The notes: generated by a model from the letters alone, not told the origin. Shown: positions 22,003 through 34,217, counted from the first letter of the stretch. The stretch is 64,000 nt of DNA from Undaria pinnatifida (GCA_012845835.1 JABAKD010000002.1:21418274-21482273); one strand, 5' to 3'. Numbers and translations are program-made.

Positions 22003-22275
22003 ATTGCTACGGTAGAGGTGCACCACTTTTTTTTTCTTAATACTACCCCTCAATTTGGGAGAGCTTAAGACATGTCTTAATCCAATAAATGATTTGGAGA
22101 AAAGTAAGGCTGCTACACTGGATGAAGAATCCCATGGCCTAGATACGCAACGAGAATCGTGAAGAAGAAAAAAAAAATGGCATGTTTTCCGACGATTTCG
22201 GGTTGAGGGGGCCCGTCATTCAGAAAAAAAAGCCAGAAAAAAAGGTAGACTATACGTCTAGCGTAGCATGCGTCC
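22003..22275 (+). mobile_element. MITE-like element D, copy 2
   Basis: Starts tgctacggtagaggtgcacc. It continues with gagagcttaagacatgtc, aatgatttggagaaaa, cccatggcctaga, ccgacgatttcgggttgagg and gcccgtcattcagaaaa, and ends agcgtagcatgcgtcc. The ends are inverted relatives of one another. Confidence 0.75.
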
Positions 22276-22487
22276 ATTCATTGACAAAACATCGAAAAGC
22301 TTGAGAGTTAAGAATCGAAAAACCTTGGGGGGATTTTTTTTTCACTCGCGTTCCGATGGGTTTGTCGTATACCGTCCTCGCCCAGTGGTAAAAATTGTAA
22401 CCACTGAAGGTCTATTTCGCGAGTTTTGAGCTCTCGGAGGCACTCTTTCTTGAGTGCAAGACATGACGTGCACAGACAAAGACCTAG

Positions 22488-22682
22488 TACGCGCGTGCTA
22501 CGATAAAGGCATATGGTATACCCCTTTTTGGCTAAAAATGTTTTCTGAAATGATGGCGGGCTGCGATGGAGGTTTATGGTATACCCCTTTTTTGCAGAAA
22601 ATATATTTTGAAATGATGGCGGGCTGCAATAGAGGTATATGGTATACCTCTTTTTGGCTAAAATATTTTCCGAGTGACGGGC
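22488..22682 (-). mobile_element. MITE-like element D, reversed, with 60-70 bp internal repeats
   Basis: cgcgcgtgctacgataaagg starts the reversed right end. Then three tandem blocks containing tatggtatacc-cctttttggc and ttttctgaaatgatggcggg follow at roughly 60-70 bp spacing (22510, 22570, 22640). Confidence 0.65.
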
Positions 22683-22760
22683 CTCCCCTATTAAAGCCCC
22701 AAAATCTCTCCCTATACTACTTTCAAGTAAATGTCTCCCCAAAAAGGGTTTCAAGTAGTG
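22683..22760 (+). repeat. Short dispersed repeat G, copy 1
   Basis: aaatctctccctatactact, then tttcaagtaaatgtctcccc and aaaaagggtttcaagtagtg. Matches 33265-33345 and, reversed, 41998-42062. Confidence 0.6.
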
Positions 22761-22959
22761 AAAGCGTTATCCCAAACCCGTCGGAATGCCTTTTTCTTCT
22801 TATGCTGCAACACCATTTTCTTGTAGTCCTAGGCTACGGGGTTGTTTTAGTCGGGATGCACTTTTGGGTTTTACTCGAAAAGCACGTTTTTTTGTTTTTG
22901 GGGGGGGGATTGGTATAGAGCTCACCCGGTTAAGTAAGAGCCTCTCAGACAAAAAGAGG

Positions 22960-23512
22960 ACACGTGTTTCTTCGGTAGAGGTGCACCACATCTCTTCTGA
23001 GGGGTTCCTCGATTTTGGAGCTTAAGACACCTCTCCCCCCCCCCAAAAAAAAAGTGATTTGGAGAAAAACATATAACTGCTATCATACCCCGGATGAAAA
23101 ATCCCATGGCCTAGGTACAGAACGAGAATTACGCCAAAAAACAAAAGTTGCGTTTTTTTTTTTTTCCGACGATTTTGGGTTAATTATAATTAGCCCCGTC
23201 GTTCAGAAAACGTTATCGCCAGAAATAGGTATACCTTAATATGGCGTATTTCCGACGATTTTGGGTTAATTATAATTAGCTCCGTCATTCAGAAAACGTT
23301 ATCGCCAGAAATAGGTATACCTTAATATGGCGTATTTCCGACGATTTTGGGTTAATTATAATTAGCTCCGTCATTCAGAAAACGTTATCGCCAGAAATAG
23401 GTATACCTTAATATGGCGTATTTCCGACGATTTTGGGTGACGGAGCCCCGTCATTCAGAAAACATTTCCTCAGACGAAAACTGCTACGGTACCTCTATCG
23501 TAGCACGCGTCT
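22960..23512 (+). mobile_element. MITE-like element D, copy 3, expanded
   Basis: The left end is cttcggtagaggtgcacc. The internal landmarks gatttggagaaaaacat and cccatggcctaggta are present. The right end is gctacggtacctctatcgta followed by gcacgcgtc. An 86-bp tandem array (23166-23475) lies between the usual cgacgattttggg landmark and the right end, so this copy is nearly twice as long as the others. Confidence 0.75.
23166..23475 (+). repeat. 86-bp tandem array within element D
   Basis: Units start at ccgacgattttggg at 23166, 23252, 23338 and 23424, exactly 86 bp apart. There are three full units and one partial unit. Copies 2 and 3 look identical or nearly so. Each unit has gtcattcagaaaacgttatc and ggtataccttaatatggcg, which are normal internal parts of D. 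Confidence 0.95.
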
Positions 23513-23543
23513 TTCTTCACCCCTACCTTAGTACGTTTTCCTA

Positions 23544-23608
23544 ATAACCTAAACCCATAACCTATAACCTATAACCTATAACCTATAACCTATAACCTAT
23601 GACCTATA
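23544..23608 (+). repeat. Heptamer tract (ATAACCT)n
   Basis: About eight or nine units, just beyond the right end of the expanded D element. The sequence resembles a telomere-type heptamer variant but is embedded in ordinary sequence. Confidence 0.9.
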
Positions 23609-25499
23609 CATACATGGCACCAACTACTCGATGCGAGTCGAAGCGGCAAGAAAATGCTGGACCCTTCTAGTAGACATGAGCGTAAGTGGGGCGTATCAAG
23701 CCTATCTCTTGTACACTCGTGTTTTCGAGACCTGGTAATTAATACGATAAAAAGATATCAGATTTTTTATAATAATGACATTTCACGAGTTTTTGACACG
23801 GAGGACGGCCAAGCTCAACCCCCCGCCCCTACCCCCCGATCTTCCGATAACATGTTTGTCGTCCTATTTTAGATGGGAAGTAACTATTGCACAGCGATTT
23901 TTCTCCGGGGGCTTACTAATAGTTATTTTTTTTGCATTTGAAGTCTGAAGTTTGATGGTGTGGTCAACTTCAAGGCAGAGAGAAAAAAAACAGATAGAGG
24001 GATTTCCAGATATCAAGGGGCCGTTTCACCGGACGAAAAACAGCCATTTGGTCGGATGAGGCGCGTTCCGAACATAATTCGAAGAGGAGCAAACCTGCTT
24101 TTGTGTCAACACTCACAAGTTCAAGCTGCAGTCAAAAAGAAACGTCTGGCGGGCGCCTGGGTCCTCTCGCAAAAAGGCTTGTTAGAATCCGAAAAACTGC
24201 GGACTCCGATTCGGCTCATCTCCGTTTCTCGGGTCCAACACGCCTGCGACGGTTCTGAAACCACCATTCATCACGGTTTCGCCTCCTGAGAATCATTTTA
24301 CGACAACTGTTCATTATGTGTAAAAACTGGTCCATCACCATCAGGACGAAGGTCCGTCCTAACCCTCGACACACAACACACAAAAAATACGTTTTCGGCG
24401 GGTCCTGATTCGACCGTTTTTACCGCCCTCCACGTGCCGGTTCCCGAAGCAGGTCCCCTGGTATTTTCGATGCGTGGCACGAGAGAGGTATGTACATGGT
24501 ACCAGGGTATTAAATTTTTGGGCAAAAACATTTTGTGAAAGATGGGGTCTCCTTAACTCGCAATCGTCGGAACCTCGTTCGTTCGTTTGTTTTTGTTTTT
24601 GCGGGGGTATCAACTTTTTTTTTAGTTCCTGCGTTTCGTAGACCTTCGAGTTCGTTCATCGGGTGCAAGTTTATTCATTTTTAGGTGAAGGGAGGGTTCA
24701 GAAAAAAAAAGGGGTCCACCCTTCACCGTGTAGTGTTAGCAGCGTGTTTCTTTTCCAGGAATATTCAGGAGTGGGCTCAATCTTACGCCAATTTACTGCA
24801 CTCTTTTTTTCCCTCATCCCATACATCCTCACTTGATTAGCTCTTTATACCCCACTAAAAAAAAATGTTTTCAGTGACCAGAGAGTGAAACCCGATATTC
24901 AAACCCATGAACTACCTAGGAAAAAATAAAACTATTAATATCGCGAAACAAGGATGGCATTCCTGAGTGGACACAATACTACGGTATTTGCTGAACCCGC
25001 TTTTTCGTTCCTCTTCTCACTTCCGCCCTTGAGAGGTCTGTTCTATACTAAGGTACCTCACTTTTTTTCAGAAAAAAGAAAGCTTTTCACTTAAATAAAT
25101 GGAGAGTGCAACCCGAGGACCTAGGCAAAATACATGTTTTTTCTTTTTCTATTATTGACTAGTTCTGCGACAGCCACCCCCCACAGCCAGCGATTTTCTT
25201 GCAATGTAACAAACGCTGAATGGCTGCTCGACACGAGAAAGGATGCCATGAAAAAAAATACCTTCAGGTTCCTTTCTTGTTACAAAAATGACGATTAAAC
25301 GATGACGCCCGGGGAGGCAAGGGGCACCGTATTTCAGGAGACACGACCGTGAGCTGTTTTTCAAAACCGGCGATTTCGTTGAAGAGAAGTTGGGAGAGCT
25401 ACCGTAGGACGACAATAACTTTTGCCCTCCCGACAACGTAGCGTAGATGTCGTTCCGATATATATATATATATCGAATATTCTTCCAAAAAGCGGTGGT
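23609..25499. other. No gene recognised; D fragments
   Basis: A reversed D fragment is likely at about 24490-24580 (accagggtattaaatttttg, gcaaaaacattttgtgaaag, cttaactcgcaatcgtcgga). The remaining frames are short. Confidence 0.4.
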
Positions 25500-25620
25500 A
25501 TATTTCCAATATTCATATCACAGAAAAAACGATAATTATTTCTATTTTCGGCGATTTTCCGGTTGAGGAGCCACGTCGTTCAGAAAACGTCATGTTTGCC
25601 AAAAAACGGTATATCGCTGG
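25500..25620 (+). mobile_element. MITE-like element D, partial
   Basis: cggcgattttccggttgagg, agccacgtcgttcagaaaac and gtttgccaaaaaacggtata match the right half of D. Confidence 0.55.
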
Positions 25621-25838
25621 CACACCTTAAGCTAATGATATACCTGGTACCAGTGATCGGTGCTCAAGCTAATAATGCTGCAAACATCCGTAAGATGGGA
25701 AGTGATATAGTATTTATTATAGAAAAAATAAAACCCAATCAATTCAACCTAAAAACAGACAAAGCGAAAACCGGTTTGAATGGCCCGTATATGCGCAGCG
25801 CCGAACGACAAGCATATCTCCCAAAAGCAGTCATTTTC

Positions 25839-25998
25839 TCACGTCTCGGTGAAGTTGTTGACGGCCGTACGCTTGCCTATGACGAAGGTAGACTCGTCGA
25901 GCGCGATTACATTTCTGCTTCGGTAGGCTTGCTCTCCCGCTACCTTCATGTACGTCGCGTATACAATTACACAGCCAGTCAGCACGAACAAAGACAGG

Positions 25999-26042
<44 letters not shown>

Positions 26043-27170
26043 CAGGACTCCCTGGGCTAAGAGTCTGTTCCGACGTGAACGAGAAAAGGAATACGCGTCA
26101 TGGAACGACAGTTTTTTTGACACCCTCTTTTTCGCAGAGGGCAGCAAAATGCGCGCGGTTGTCTTTCCATACAAGCAGATTTTACGAGGGCAACATTTCC
26201 GTGCGGTTACCTTACCCCCGACCCCCTCGGTGAGATACTTACATGGCGTGTGCCAATTAAACGGCTAATCATCGCCGTCAACGGTTCGTCGAACACAGAG
26301 CAGAAATAACGGAGTGATTACCTTCCCGGTACTGCTTGGGCCTCTCGCGGGCAGACTCTGAGTGTGGGAGCAGCGACACCGCATGCGCATTGCGGGTGTG
26401 TTGAGCCGAGCACACGCACGTGCGTAAGCATTATGCTGTATAACAATATTATTAGCCACCCGACACTGTGCGGCGTGAGTGTCATCCACAAGAAAAAGAC
26501 GAATGAGCCATAACGTTTTTCGGAGCACCTGTACCTTTGGCAAGAGAACATGAAGCAGGGCATCGTCAGTCGCCGACACCATCTTACCTGTGCTTGAATA
26601 GCCATCTCGGGTGTTAGCAAGCATTGAAGGTAGCCCTCCAAAGTATCAGACCTGTCACAGTACGAAAGGGACAAGCAGGCAGGCAGGCAGGCAGGCACGG
26701 AGGCGGTTAACAACAACCAAAACCCACAGCGGATACCATAACATATTGTGCAAATGTTTTCGTTTTCAAATGTATTTTCGTTTGCCGCAATATCATTGTT
26801 TTCTTCAGGAAAAATCGGGAGACATAGACCGGCGTTTCATTGGATAATAGCTTCAACGCGGAAAATTAGAGAACGTGCGTACGAAGTTTCAAGAAGCAAG
26901 ATTAAAGTTGGAAAAAAACTAACAAGAAAGCTTACCTCGAGAATTTGTTGTCGCTTATCGAACCCTAATAGCCATGCTATTATTGGGCGAAGTTTCACTT
27001 TTGACCGCAAGAGCACAGTAATTGAGTAATTTTCGGCCTCCTTTCTCATCGGCTCAGAGTGACATTCTCGCGAGGGGCTACCTGCTGCATGCTTTGTCAG
27101 TTTCGCCGCACTAAAAAGCCCGGAGCCCGAGTGTACCGACCAACGGCATGACTACAAGTGAGATGTTATC
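25839..27170 (-). CDS. Candidate multi-exon gene, possibly with a PX-like domain
   Basis: Reading the minus strand from 27170 downwards, five positions fit a strong 5' splice consensus, most of them ending an open frame. They are cagcag|gtagcc (donor 27081), ctcgag|gtaagc (26935), gcacag|gtaaga (26587), gggaag|gtaatc (26321) and cgccat|gtaagt (26242). The exon ending at 26936 reads IIAWLLGFDKRQQILE. The exon 26651-26588 reads EGYLQCLLTPEMAIQAQ and is preceded by a pyrimidine-rich acceptor (ttcgtactgtgacag). If joined in phase (which needs the weaker acceptor ttggag at 26636), the product resembles the last helices of a PX domain (R..LE.YLQ.LL). A later frame reads VFDEPLTAMISRLIGTRH, and a possible last exon ends at a stop at 25839. 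The start and several exons are uncertain, and the PX idea is inference from a short pattern. Confidence 0.3.
25998..26040 (+). repeat. (GA)n microsatellite
   Basis: About twenty GA units. On the minus strand it is a CT tract that could act as a polypyrimidine run or simply interrupt the candidate gene. Confidence 0.95.
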
Positions 27171-27774
27171 CAGCGTCTCCGTCCATGACCAGCAGAGTAC
27201 GAATGGGATCATTATCGCGCCATCTTGTTGTATTATCGCGGTTCGGGCACGCAATGTATTATAACCAGTATCGAAGCAGCCCGCGTTGCTTCAAGGGGTC
27301 GATTCCGCTTTAGAAAACGTCAGTTTTATTGGTCATTATTTGTTTATACCATCACCAAGCCAAAGGAGGTCCAGTCCGTCTTGGAGGAAGTCACAACCCG
27401 TTATTCGCACGAATCACCTAAACTCCGCAGACACAAACGAGGGGACCCCGGGCACACTAGGACACACGCCCCGACAGACGTGCATCGTGTTGTCTATCCC
27501 AAGGCTTCCTCTCACGCATCAGGAGCTCCCCGCCTCACCCACTCAAAAAACCAACAACCTTAACGCAAAAAACGATCAAGCGTGCAACCCAATACAACAC
27601 TTACTCCCATGCGCCGCCTCGGTATGCCCTTATAATCAATCCTTTAAGCAAAAACAAGAAAACGATAAAAAAAAATCGGACTATCTTTTGTTTAAAGAGC
27701 GCTTCCCCATGGTTCACATTTCTGGAGGCTGAAAAAGAAAGTGCTAGACCTAGAGCTATCGTTCCTATCTCATA
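27171..27774. other. No gene recognised
   Basis: Plus-strand frames of 112 and 148 codons overlap here in different phases, and neither has recognisable motifs. Confidence 0.3.
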
Positions 27775-27885
27775 GACCAAAGCTACGGTGGAAGGAGGGG
27801 AAACGTTTTGGGGCGCTTTATATCGGCGGTGGAATCGAGGGTCACTCGCGCGAGTGACCTCCCTCCCTGTTCCTTCTCGCGGTCT
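27775..27885 (+). mobile_element. MITE-like element H, copy 5
   Basis: aagctacggtggaaggagg starts the segment. The perfect palindrome ggtcactcgcgcgagtgacc lies at its right part. Confidence 0.55.
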
Positions 27886-28174
27886 TAACTATTTCGTCCT
27901 GTCTACTAGGGTGTTGACCTTTGCGATACGAAAAAAAAAAACGCAAAAAATGGAATTATCATAATCTACGCTCTGCACCAAAAAACAATCGCACCAAAAA
28001 AAATCAAGACTTTTTTTTGTTTTTTGTCGGGGTGAGAAGTGCCGAGTCGCTCGTCCGAGTTACTCCAAATCCGAAAGTGAAAAAAAGGGAGTACATCATA
28101 ACATCATCAGAGCATCATCATCGTCATCATCATCATATAGCATCCCCCCAATTTATCGCGCCTTTTGGTCAGTA

Positions 28175-28300
28175 GCACGCGTAAATAACTACGATAGAGG
28201 GATGTACCACTTTTTATCGGAGGCCTCCTCTGTTTCGGAGCTTAAGACGTGTCCTTCTCAACCCGAAAAGAAAAATGATTCTCGGACGAAAATAACATAG
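28175..28300 (+). mobile_element. MITE-like element D, left part
   Basis: agtagcacgcgtaaataact, acgatagagggatgtaccac, then ctgtttcggagcttaagacg and aaaaatgatt match the D left half. Confidence 0.6.
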
Positions 28301-29230
28301 CGAACATATCTGTGTTTTCGCTGCATCCTTCCTCATGTCGACGAGCAACCACGAACCGTTCGTTAAGAGAAAATCGCTGCTTTTGGGGAGAAGGGGGGGG
28401 GTAGATATCGTAGAATCAGTCAACAAACTCTTGCTTGACAACGTAGTGAATGATGTTTTGATACCTAGGCCATCGGCTTTGGTCAGCGGGCTACACTTTC
28501 AGTTTTTGCTCGAAAACAAAGCTTTCGGGGGAGGGGGGTACAGAGCTCGTCTTGTCAAGCGAGGAAATCACAAGCAACAAAAAAAAGGTGTACCTTTTCT
28601 GCAGCAAGGGCTACCCAAGACGACCACATACGCTTCAAAAGAGGTACACCTCTTTTTTTTTTTTGCTGAGGCTTCCTCGATTTTTCGAGGAGATCTGTGC
28701 GCTCAGACCCCAACCAATTGATTCTGGGTAGACTTACAAGTGCAACCCTCCGATTGACAAACCCGCGTCTTAGGCATACAAAACAGATAGCATTTGCAAA
28801 AACAAGAGAATGACACGCATCTTAACGACTTTGGGCTCACTCTTTTTCCAACTCCAAAACGTATCTCAACCAGTCTCTAGTTGTTCCAAGTTCTTCAGTC
28901 CCCATAAGGGGGGTGCAACGACTTGAAGGGTTAAGAGGAGGCCACGTAAAAGTTCACGAAACGAAAACGCCAAACAAAAAAGTGTTACCTCCATCGCAAC
29001 ACGCGTCGCGCTTATATATATCCGGACCCGATTTTTGTTCACGTGTTCTACGATAAAAGACGACACACCCCCCGGCACTCTTTTTTCCCCTTTTTTCTTT
29101 TTTTGGGTTCATTTTGGTTCTCTGAGTGACGAGGGTCGGTCCTGTACCTACTGAAAGAGTCGGAACTTGTTGTTCTTGCTAGGCGATATGTTTTTTTTTT
29201 GTTCTAGCTTTTAGGCCATCCATGCCATCT

Positions 29231-29261
<31 letters not shown>

Positions 29262-31160
29262 TTTTTTATCCTCCGGCGGATGGGGAAAAATAAAGCTTTA
29301 GCTCACCACACTTCCACGTATTTTCATACGCGTCGTGTGTCGATTTAACTCAGTTGCTTTACATGCCATCGTTCATCGGGTTTTGGTGTGTTTTTGGTTT
29401 TTCACTTTATTGTTTTTGTATCAAACTCTGTTTTTTTCGGGGGGGGGGGAGTTTCAAAGCGTTTCACTCAAGCGTGGAACCTCAAAATAACTATTAGGTG
29501 GGAACCCTGCCGCCGCCCGGGTCCTATACTGTGGCCCATACGATAAAAAAGTATGTATGGTTTTATTCCCCTCTCTCAAGGGCTCGAACACCAGCAACTA
29601 TTGAACTCGAACACCATTACGTCAAAAACCACAAAATATTACCCCCCCCCCCAAAAAAAAAAAATCACTTTTTTTCGAAAACCAAGCCCCACATACCATA
29701 GGAATACCAGTGGTTGTGTTCTGCGCTCTTTCAGGGCCCGGACATCATCCGCTGTGCTCTTTTGCGTGCGTGTGCGTGTGCGTGTGTGCTTTCGTTTGCG
29801 CGTGTGTTTTTGCTACACCCGACCCGACGAGAGGAAAACTGACCTGGACAAGTCGAGCACCCAGGCGCCCCCGAGAGAGTTGCACTCGTGCAGCAACTCC
29901 TCATCACCCATGTTTCTGATGGAACCTCGCTGCGAGAAGAGGGCGAGTCGTAGCCTGTGTCCCACAGCGTGTCTTGCCCGTACCTGAGAGGCGAAGACAG
30001 CAATAAAAATGGGCGGCACGAGCAGGGGGGGGGGGGGCGGGGCGGGATGGAGAGAGGAGGAGGAGGAAGAGGAGGAGGGGGGGGGGGGGGGGGGGCGTTA
30101 TTATGTGCTGTTTGCCTTCGTCGTTTGACCATTGACGACGCGGGGCGTTCTGAGCGATGACGCTATACTGACACTTTGTTGGTGGTCAAATCGCACCAAA
30201 TGCTCGATTGCCCCAAATGTTCGATTGCCCATCGGCTCGGACAGACTTGGAGCGTCGACGTCTCTCGGTTGCGCCCCTCTAGTTCCTAGTTTTGTTTTTG
30301 CGGAAATTTCAAACACGACCCCCCCCCCCCTTTTCCTCAATTTTCTCAATTTCCTAGATATGAATGGTGACTTCGAATGCGACCCCCCCCGCCCACCCCT
30401 CCCGAGTTCGAATATGACCTCACCTCCGGCTGTGGCGTGAACGACGAACAACGGGCAACGAAATCGATTAACATGTCCAGGCGAAAAACACCACCACCAC
30501 CACCACCACCACCTTTACCAACCCCACCACCATCAACGCAACCACCACCAATGACAACAACAACCAAATATCGGAGGAGGGTCACATGATTATTTTTCGC
30601 TTTTTATGCTCCCGCTGTCGTGGCAGGGGCCTGGAGGTAAAATCTTTCAAAAAGATCGATGCGCGTGATCGTGCATCGCGCAAAACAAAGCGGTCGAGCG
30701 CTCTCCTCGTTGCTCCTCGTTCATACGCACCACACACCCTCCTTTTTACTTTTTTGCGCGAGTGCGTGGGTGCTGACGTCTTCCACCCTGTGCTCGACAC
30801 ACGACGTGATAACAAGACCGCTTATTATAAACACTTTCATTGCAGACTATTGCATCCGCCTTTAGTGGAGGAGTAGCCACAGAGGGGCGGGATCGCTCCA
30901 GCGGGAGGGTCGCTCCAGGGGGATCGCATTGTCCTGAACGGAATCTCTAGCCCACGTGCTATGGTGACGCGATAGCTATATACGATGTTTACGAAGTGTG
31001 CGGTATTCACCTTCGGGTAGACAGCCGTTTCCTTCCGCAAAGAAAAGGCCTAGCCGTTTCTAGAAAAAGCACATACGTACCAAGTATGAGCCCATCCGAA
31101 ACCACAGACTACGGGCACACTTCAAGTTAAAAAACAAGAATTTTGTACATCTAGGTTAAA
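28301..31160. other. No gene recognised; many homopolymers
   Basis: Contains a second D-like left end near 28640-28700 (gaggtacacctctttt, cttcctcgatttttcg), an (ATTT)n run at 29230-29265, a G-run and GGA-rich tract at 30026-30096, C-runs at 30318-30330, and an (ACC)n run at 30488-30512. Frames through these are low-complexity Pro, Gly or Thr and are not credible genes. Confidence 0.4.
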
Positions 31161-33264
31161 TTGACTGGTGGTATAGACTATACAGATGAAAACCCGACAA
31201 TATACGGCTCGCAGCACGCCTTGCGACCGGTGCCGCACCCCAAAAGGCGCGAGTCGTTATCTGCCCTCTACACGAGAAGATAACGGCCTCTCCACTACTG
31301 CCTTCGCTAGACCCGAACCCATCGCAACATCCACTTCTGGGTTCCATTTGTTTCCTTGAGGAGCACACGCGTAGACTATATTGATATTACGCCTGTCCAG
31401 GGTCTACTTCTTGTTGGACTTCCGCAACCTCAATGTCGCAGAGGAAGGGCTCTGTTGTAGGTTTGGATTTTATGTTCTGGTATACCTACTGTAAGCTTGT
31501 TTCGGAGTGCGCTATGTAGTTCCGCGCGAAAGGCAATTCATAGATTATATTATAGTCACTCGTAACATGCCTCGGTCTCCACCGCGAGGAGATCACTGCT
31601 GTACACAATAACAGCGACCTACCAAACCAAGCTGGGCCTCCTATATATCACAGCCGCCACAGAAGTTAGTCATCGGCAGGTCGGGATAGTTACGCGTGAG
31701 GTTGCCCCATCGCCCCGCTATTTCACGGAGCTGCGATTACAATCAATAGTCTTGGTGCCGGCAGTAGTAGCAGTGGTAGTAGTCCGGCTTTTTTCTTTTT
31801 TTGACGCATTCTCTCTCGCCTCCAAGCACGCTTCTTTTACGACAAGACGTCCTGGTAGAAATAGACTGCTGCTGTTGTAGTAGCAGGCTCTGATTGATGA
31901 TGTGTCGCCTGAGCGGGTAGGTTCTCGCAATTCCGCAGACAGATCTTTTTCAGCGAACGCACCGACAACCTGGCTGACCAACCATTGCTGCCACGTGCGA
32001 CTCAGAATTGACATGCCCACAATATACGACCTCCGGTGGTGAAGCAGATGACCCGTAGGCTGTATGTATGTAGCGTCAACCATCGACGATACAAGCAGTC
32101 AGGCACGCTGCTCTGCTCGCACTGACAGCACTGCAGTAAAATGAAATAATCCAATTTGACCTGCTCGTTCGTGGTCCCAGGCTTCAAAATTAAGCATTTT
32201 CTGCTTCAGATTCGCCAGTACTTTATTCCTTGCTCTCGAGCGCGCGCAAACTCTAGAAAAAAACAACAAAACGCTCCCGCCGACGAAGAAGGCATACTAA
32301 TGAATATGTTTTATCGCGCAGTTCGTGGTGGTTCAAGGGCAAGACAACGACGGCAACGCTCACCCGTGGAGTGGCAGGTCGGCGAATACAGACCAATATG
32401 AACCCAGCAACACCAGCACGCGAAGCAACGCGTCACAGCAGTGAGTGGTGGTAGCGATGGCTGTCGTCGTCCTTAGTGGGGTGTTGCCTTGTTGTTGTAT
32501 TTTGCGATCGCTCGTTTCCAGTCGTTCCAAGAACGGGTCAAACTTTTTCTGTGAAGATGCGGGTTCTCTTCGTATGTGATAATTAAAGTGTATTTTAATT
32601 TTTATAATATTAATAGGCCTGCGGTGGTTTAGGAGGAATTAGCTGGTGATCAACATCAGTAGTAGTAGTGACTCCCATGAGCTGTTGTACATTATTATTA
32701 CGAGCTGTGAAGTGCATGCCAACCACAAAGAAACTCCGCGCAAAATCGCAGTTCGGAACATCAGCTAAAAAAATAATCTGCCCGCCGGCCGGCGCCGCCG
32801 CTTCGGTTCTTGATGTAAAACTTCTTCAAATAAGCAGATCCGCCTGTGGTGCTCCTATCATATAGACTATACTCATAAGCGTATCATTATATACTACCAG
32901 GTATGTAGGAAGACCGCTTCTAAAATGTCCGGAGCCGAACATTATCATCACACAATGTATCTAGTCTATCCATTCAGGAATTGTTATTGTTCCCGCGAGC
33001 CGAAAAAGCGTACTTTTGGAACACTGCTGTGTTATACCCTGTACTGATATTGATACTACGACCGTATACGATGCTGCTGCTGATGTAGACTATGTACGTA
33101 GTTTTTTAAAAAAATATATCCAAATGTTCTATAAGATCTGCGGGTTGTTGGGCAAGATAAATATATGTATATTCGAATCGTACTGAACCGGGCGGAAAGA
33201 TGGCTGTGTGAAGTGACATATTATGCTCCATCCTAATCAACCGCCTTACGTATTAATCCTTTTA
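31161..33264. other. No gene recognised
   Basis: The short palindromic words TATAGACTATA (31172, 32861) and TACCAGGTA (32888) occur here. A stub of the E start (gtgtattttaatttttataa) lies at 32589. Confidence 0.4.
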
Positions 33265-33345
33265 GAGCCCCCAAACCCCTCCCTATACAAATTCCAAGTA
33301 ATTTTGTCCTCAAAAAGGGGTTCCAGCTGTAAAGGGGTTAAGGAA
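33265..33345 (+). repeat. Short dispersed repeat G, copy 2
   Basis: gagcccccaaacccctccct, then atacaaattccaagtaattt and caaaaaggggttccagctgt match 22683-22760. Confidence 0.6.
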
Positions 33346-33428
33346 AACCTGGACAGGATGGGGGGGTAGGTAAGTGAGTAGGTTGTCGGTGATGCTGGTG
33401 AATCTTGACCGAACGACCCTTTCCATGA

Positions 33429-33659
33429 ATGGCCACCAATAGTAGATATGACCGCTACAGCAGTAACTGCCGCCGCAAAGAGGTGACCATCGGAAGACGA
33501 GGATTGTGTAAGAAGAATCAAGAACCAGTGCAGGTTGATGCCGCTCGACTTTTCCTCATCTTTGGGACTGATTTTCTGCTCTGTCTTCCGGCTGCAAAGA
33601 GCAGAATATTATCAATTAAATACGAACTAAAACTAAACACGCACGTCGTCAATCAATGA
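33429..33659 (+). CDS. Possible small protein or first exon, unknown product
   Basis: A 76-codon frame begins at ATG with a reasonable context (gaatggcc). The first half is basic and Cys-containing (YDRYSSNCRRKEVTIGRRG), and the second is hydrophobic (ARLFLIFGTDFLLCLPAA), which could be a membrane segment. A donor-like cag|gttgat lies near the middle. The opposite strand is also open, so the coding strand is uncertain. Confidence 0.25.
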   Translation: MATNSRYDRYSSNCRRKEVTIGRRGLCKKNQEPVQVDAARLFLIFGTDFLLCLPAAKSRILSIKYELKLNTHVVNQ

Positions 33660-34217
33660 CTCAATGGCTCATCAACGCTGCTTCAACGAAAGGACGCGAT
33701 TGGCTTGTTTGTGCGAGTTGTCACTTCTCTACTCTGTTCGTAGCTACGGATGATGTCACTCGTACAATAGAGAGCAGTTGTTGGTACCTGGTATGATTTA
33801 CCCCCTTGAAAACCGCCCTTCATTGTTCTCCTTCGTCCACGTAACCAGTACCTTTACCTCGCCGATATTAAACACACATCTATTTGGACTTTATTAGTTG
33901 CCGTCAATCCATCAATTCTGCGTACAGTAAGAAGATCGCACAGCGAGCGGTAATCCAGCGGCACTCATTTACCTACTCTGTAGTACCGATTGCCATTTCA
34001 TTGTATATTATAGTACCATACTTCGAAGTATATAATAATATAGCAGTAAGCAGTAGTACTTGATATATTCTGTTGCATTATACCCACAATACAAAGCATC
34101 AACCTCGTGCGTCGTGGGAGATATAGACTAGGTCTCAGACTTTGACAAAAGGTATTATACTTTATGCATACATATATCATGCCAGGTCTACTCACAGATC
34201 ATTATTTTTTTGTACTC

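Noticed and set aside
21506-22068. Cys-Leu-Phe-Val repeat proteins of up to 169 codons
   Set aside because: Translation of a (TTTG)n microsatellite.
22500-23475. CRISPR-like array
   Set aside because: The 86-bp units are contiguous tandem repeats without unique spacers, and the context is eukaryotic transposon DNA.
25563-26060. 165-codon plus-strand frame ending in Arg-Glu repeats
   Set aside because: It begins in a D element fragment and ends in a (GA)n microsatellite. The length is within chance expectation, and the minus strand has better splice signals.
29498-29987. 144-codon plus frame
   Set aside because: Passes through C-, A- and (GT)n-like runs and has no motif. Overlaps an equally open minus frame.
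30026-30132. Gly-rich or Pro-rich protein frames
   Set aside because: Homopolymer G-run and GGA tract, open on both strands.
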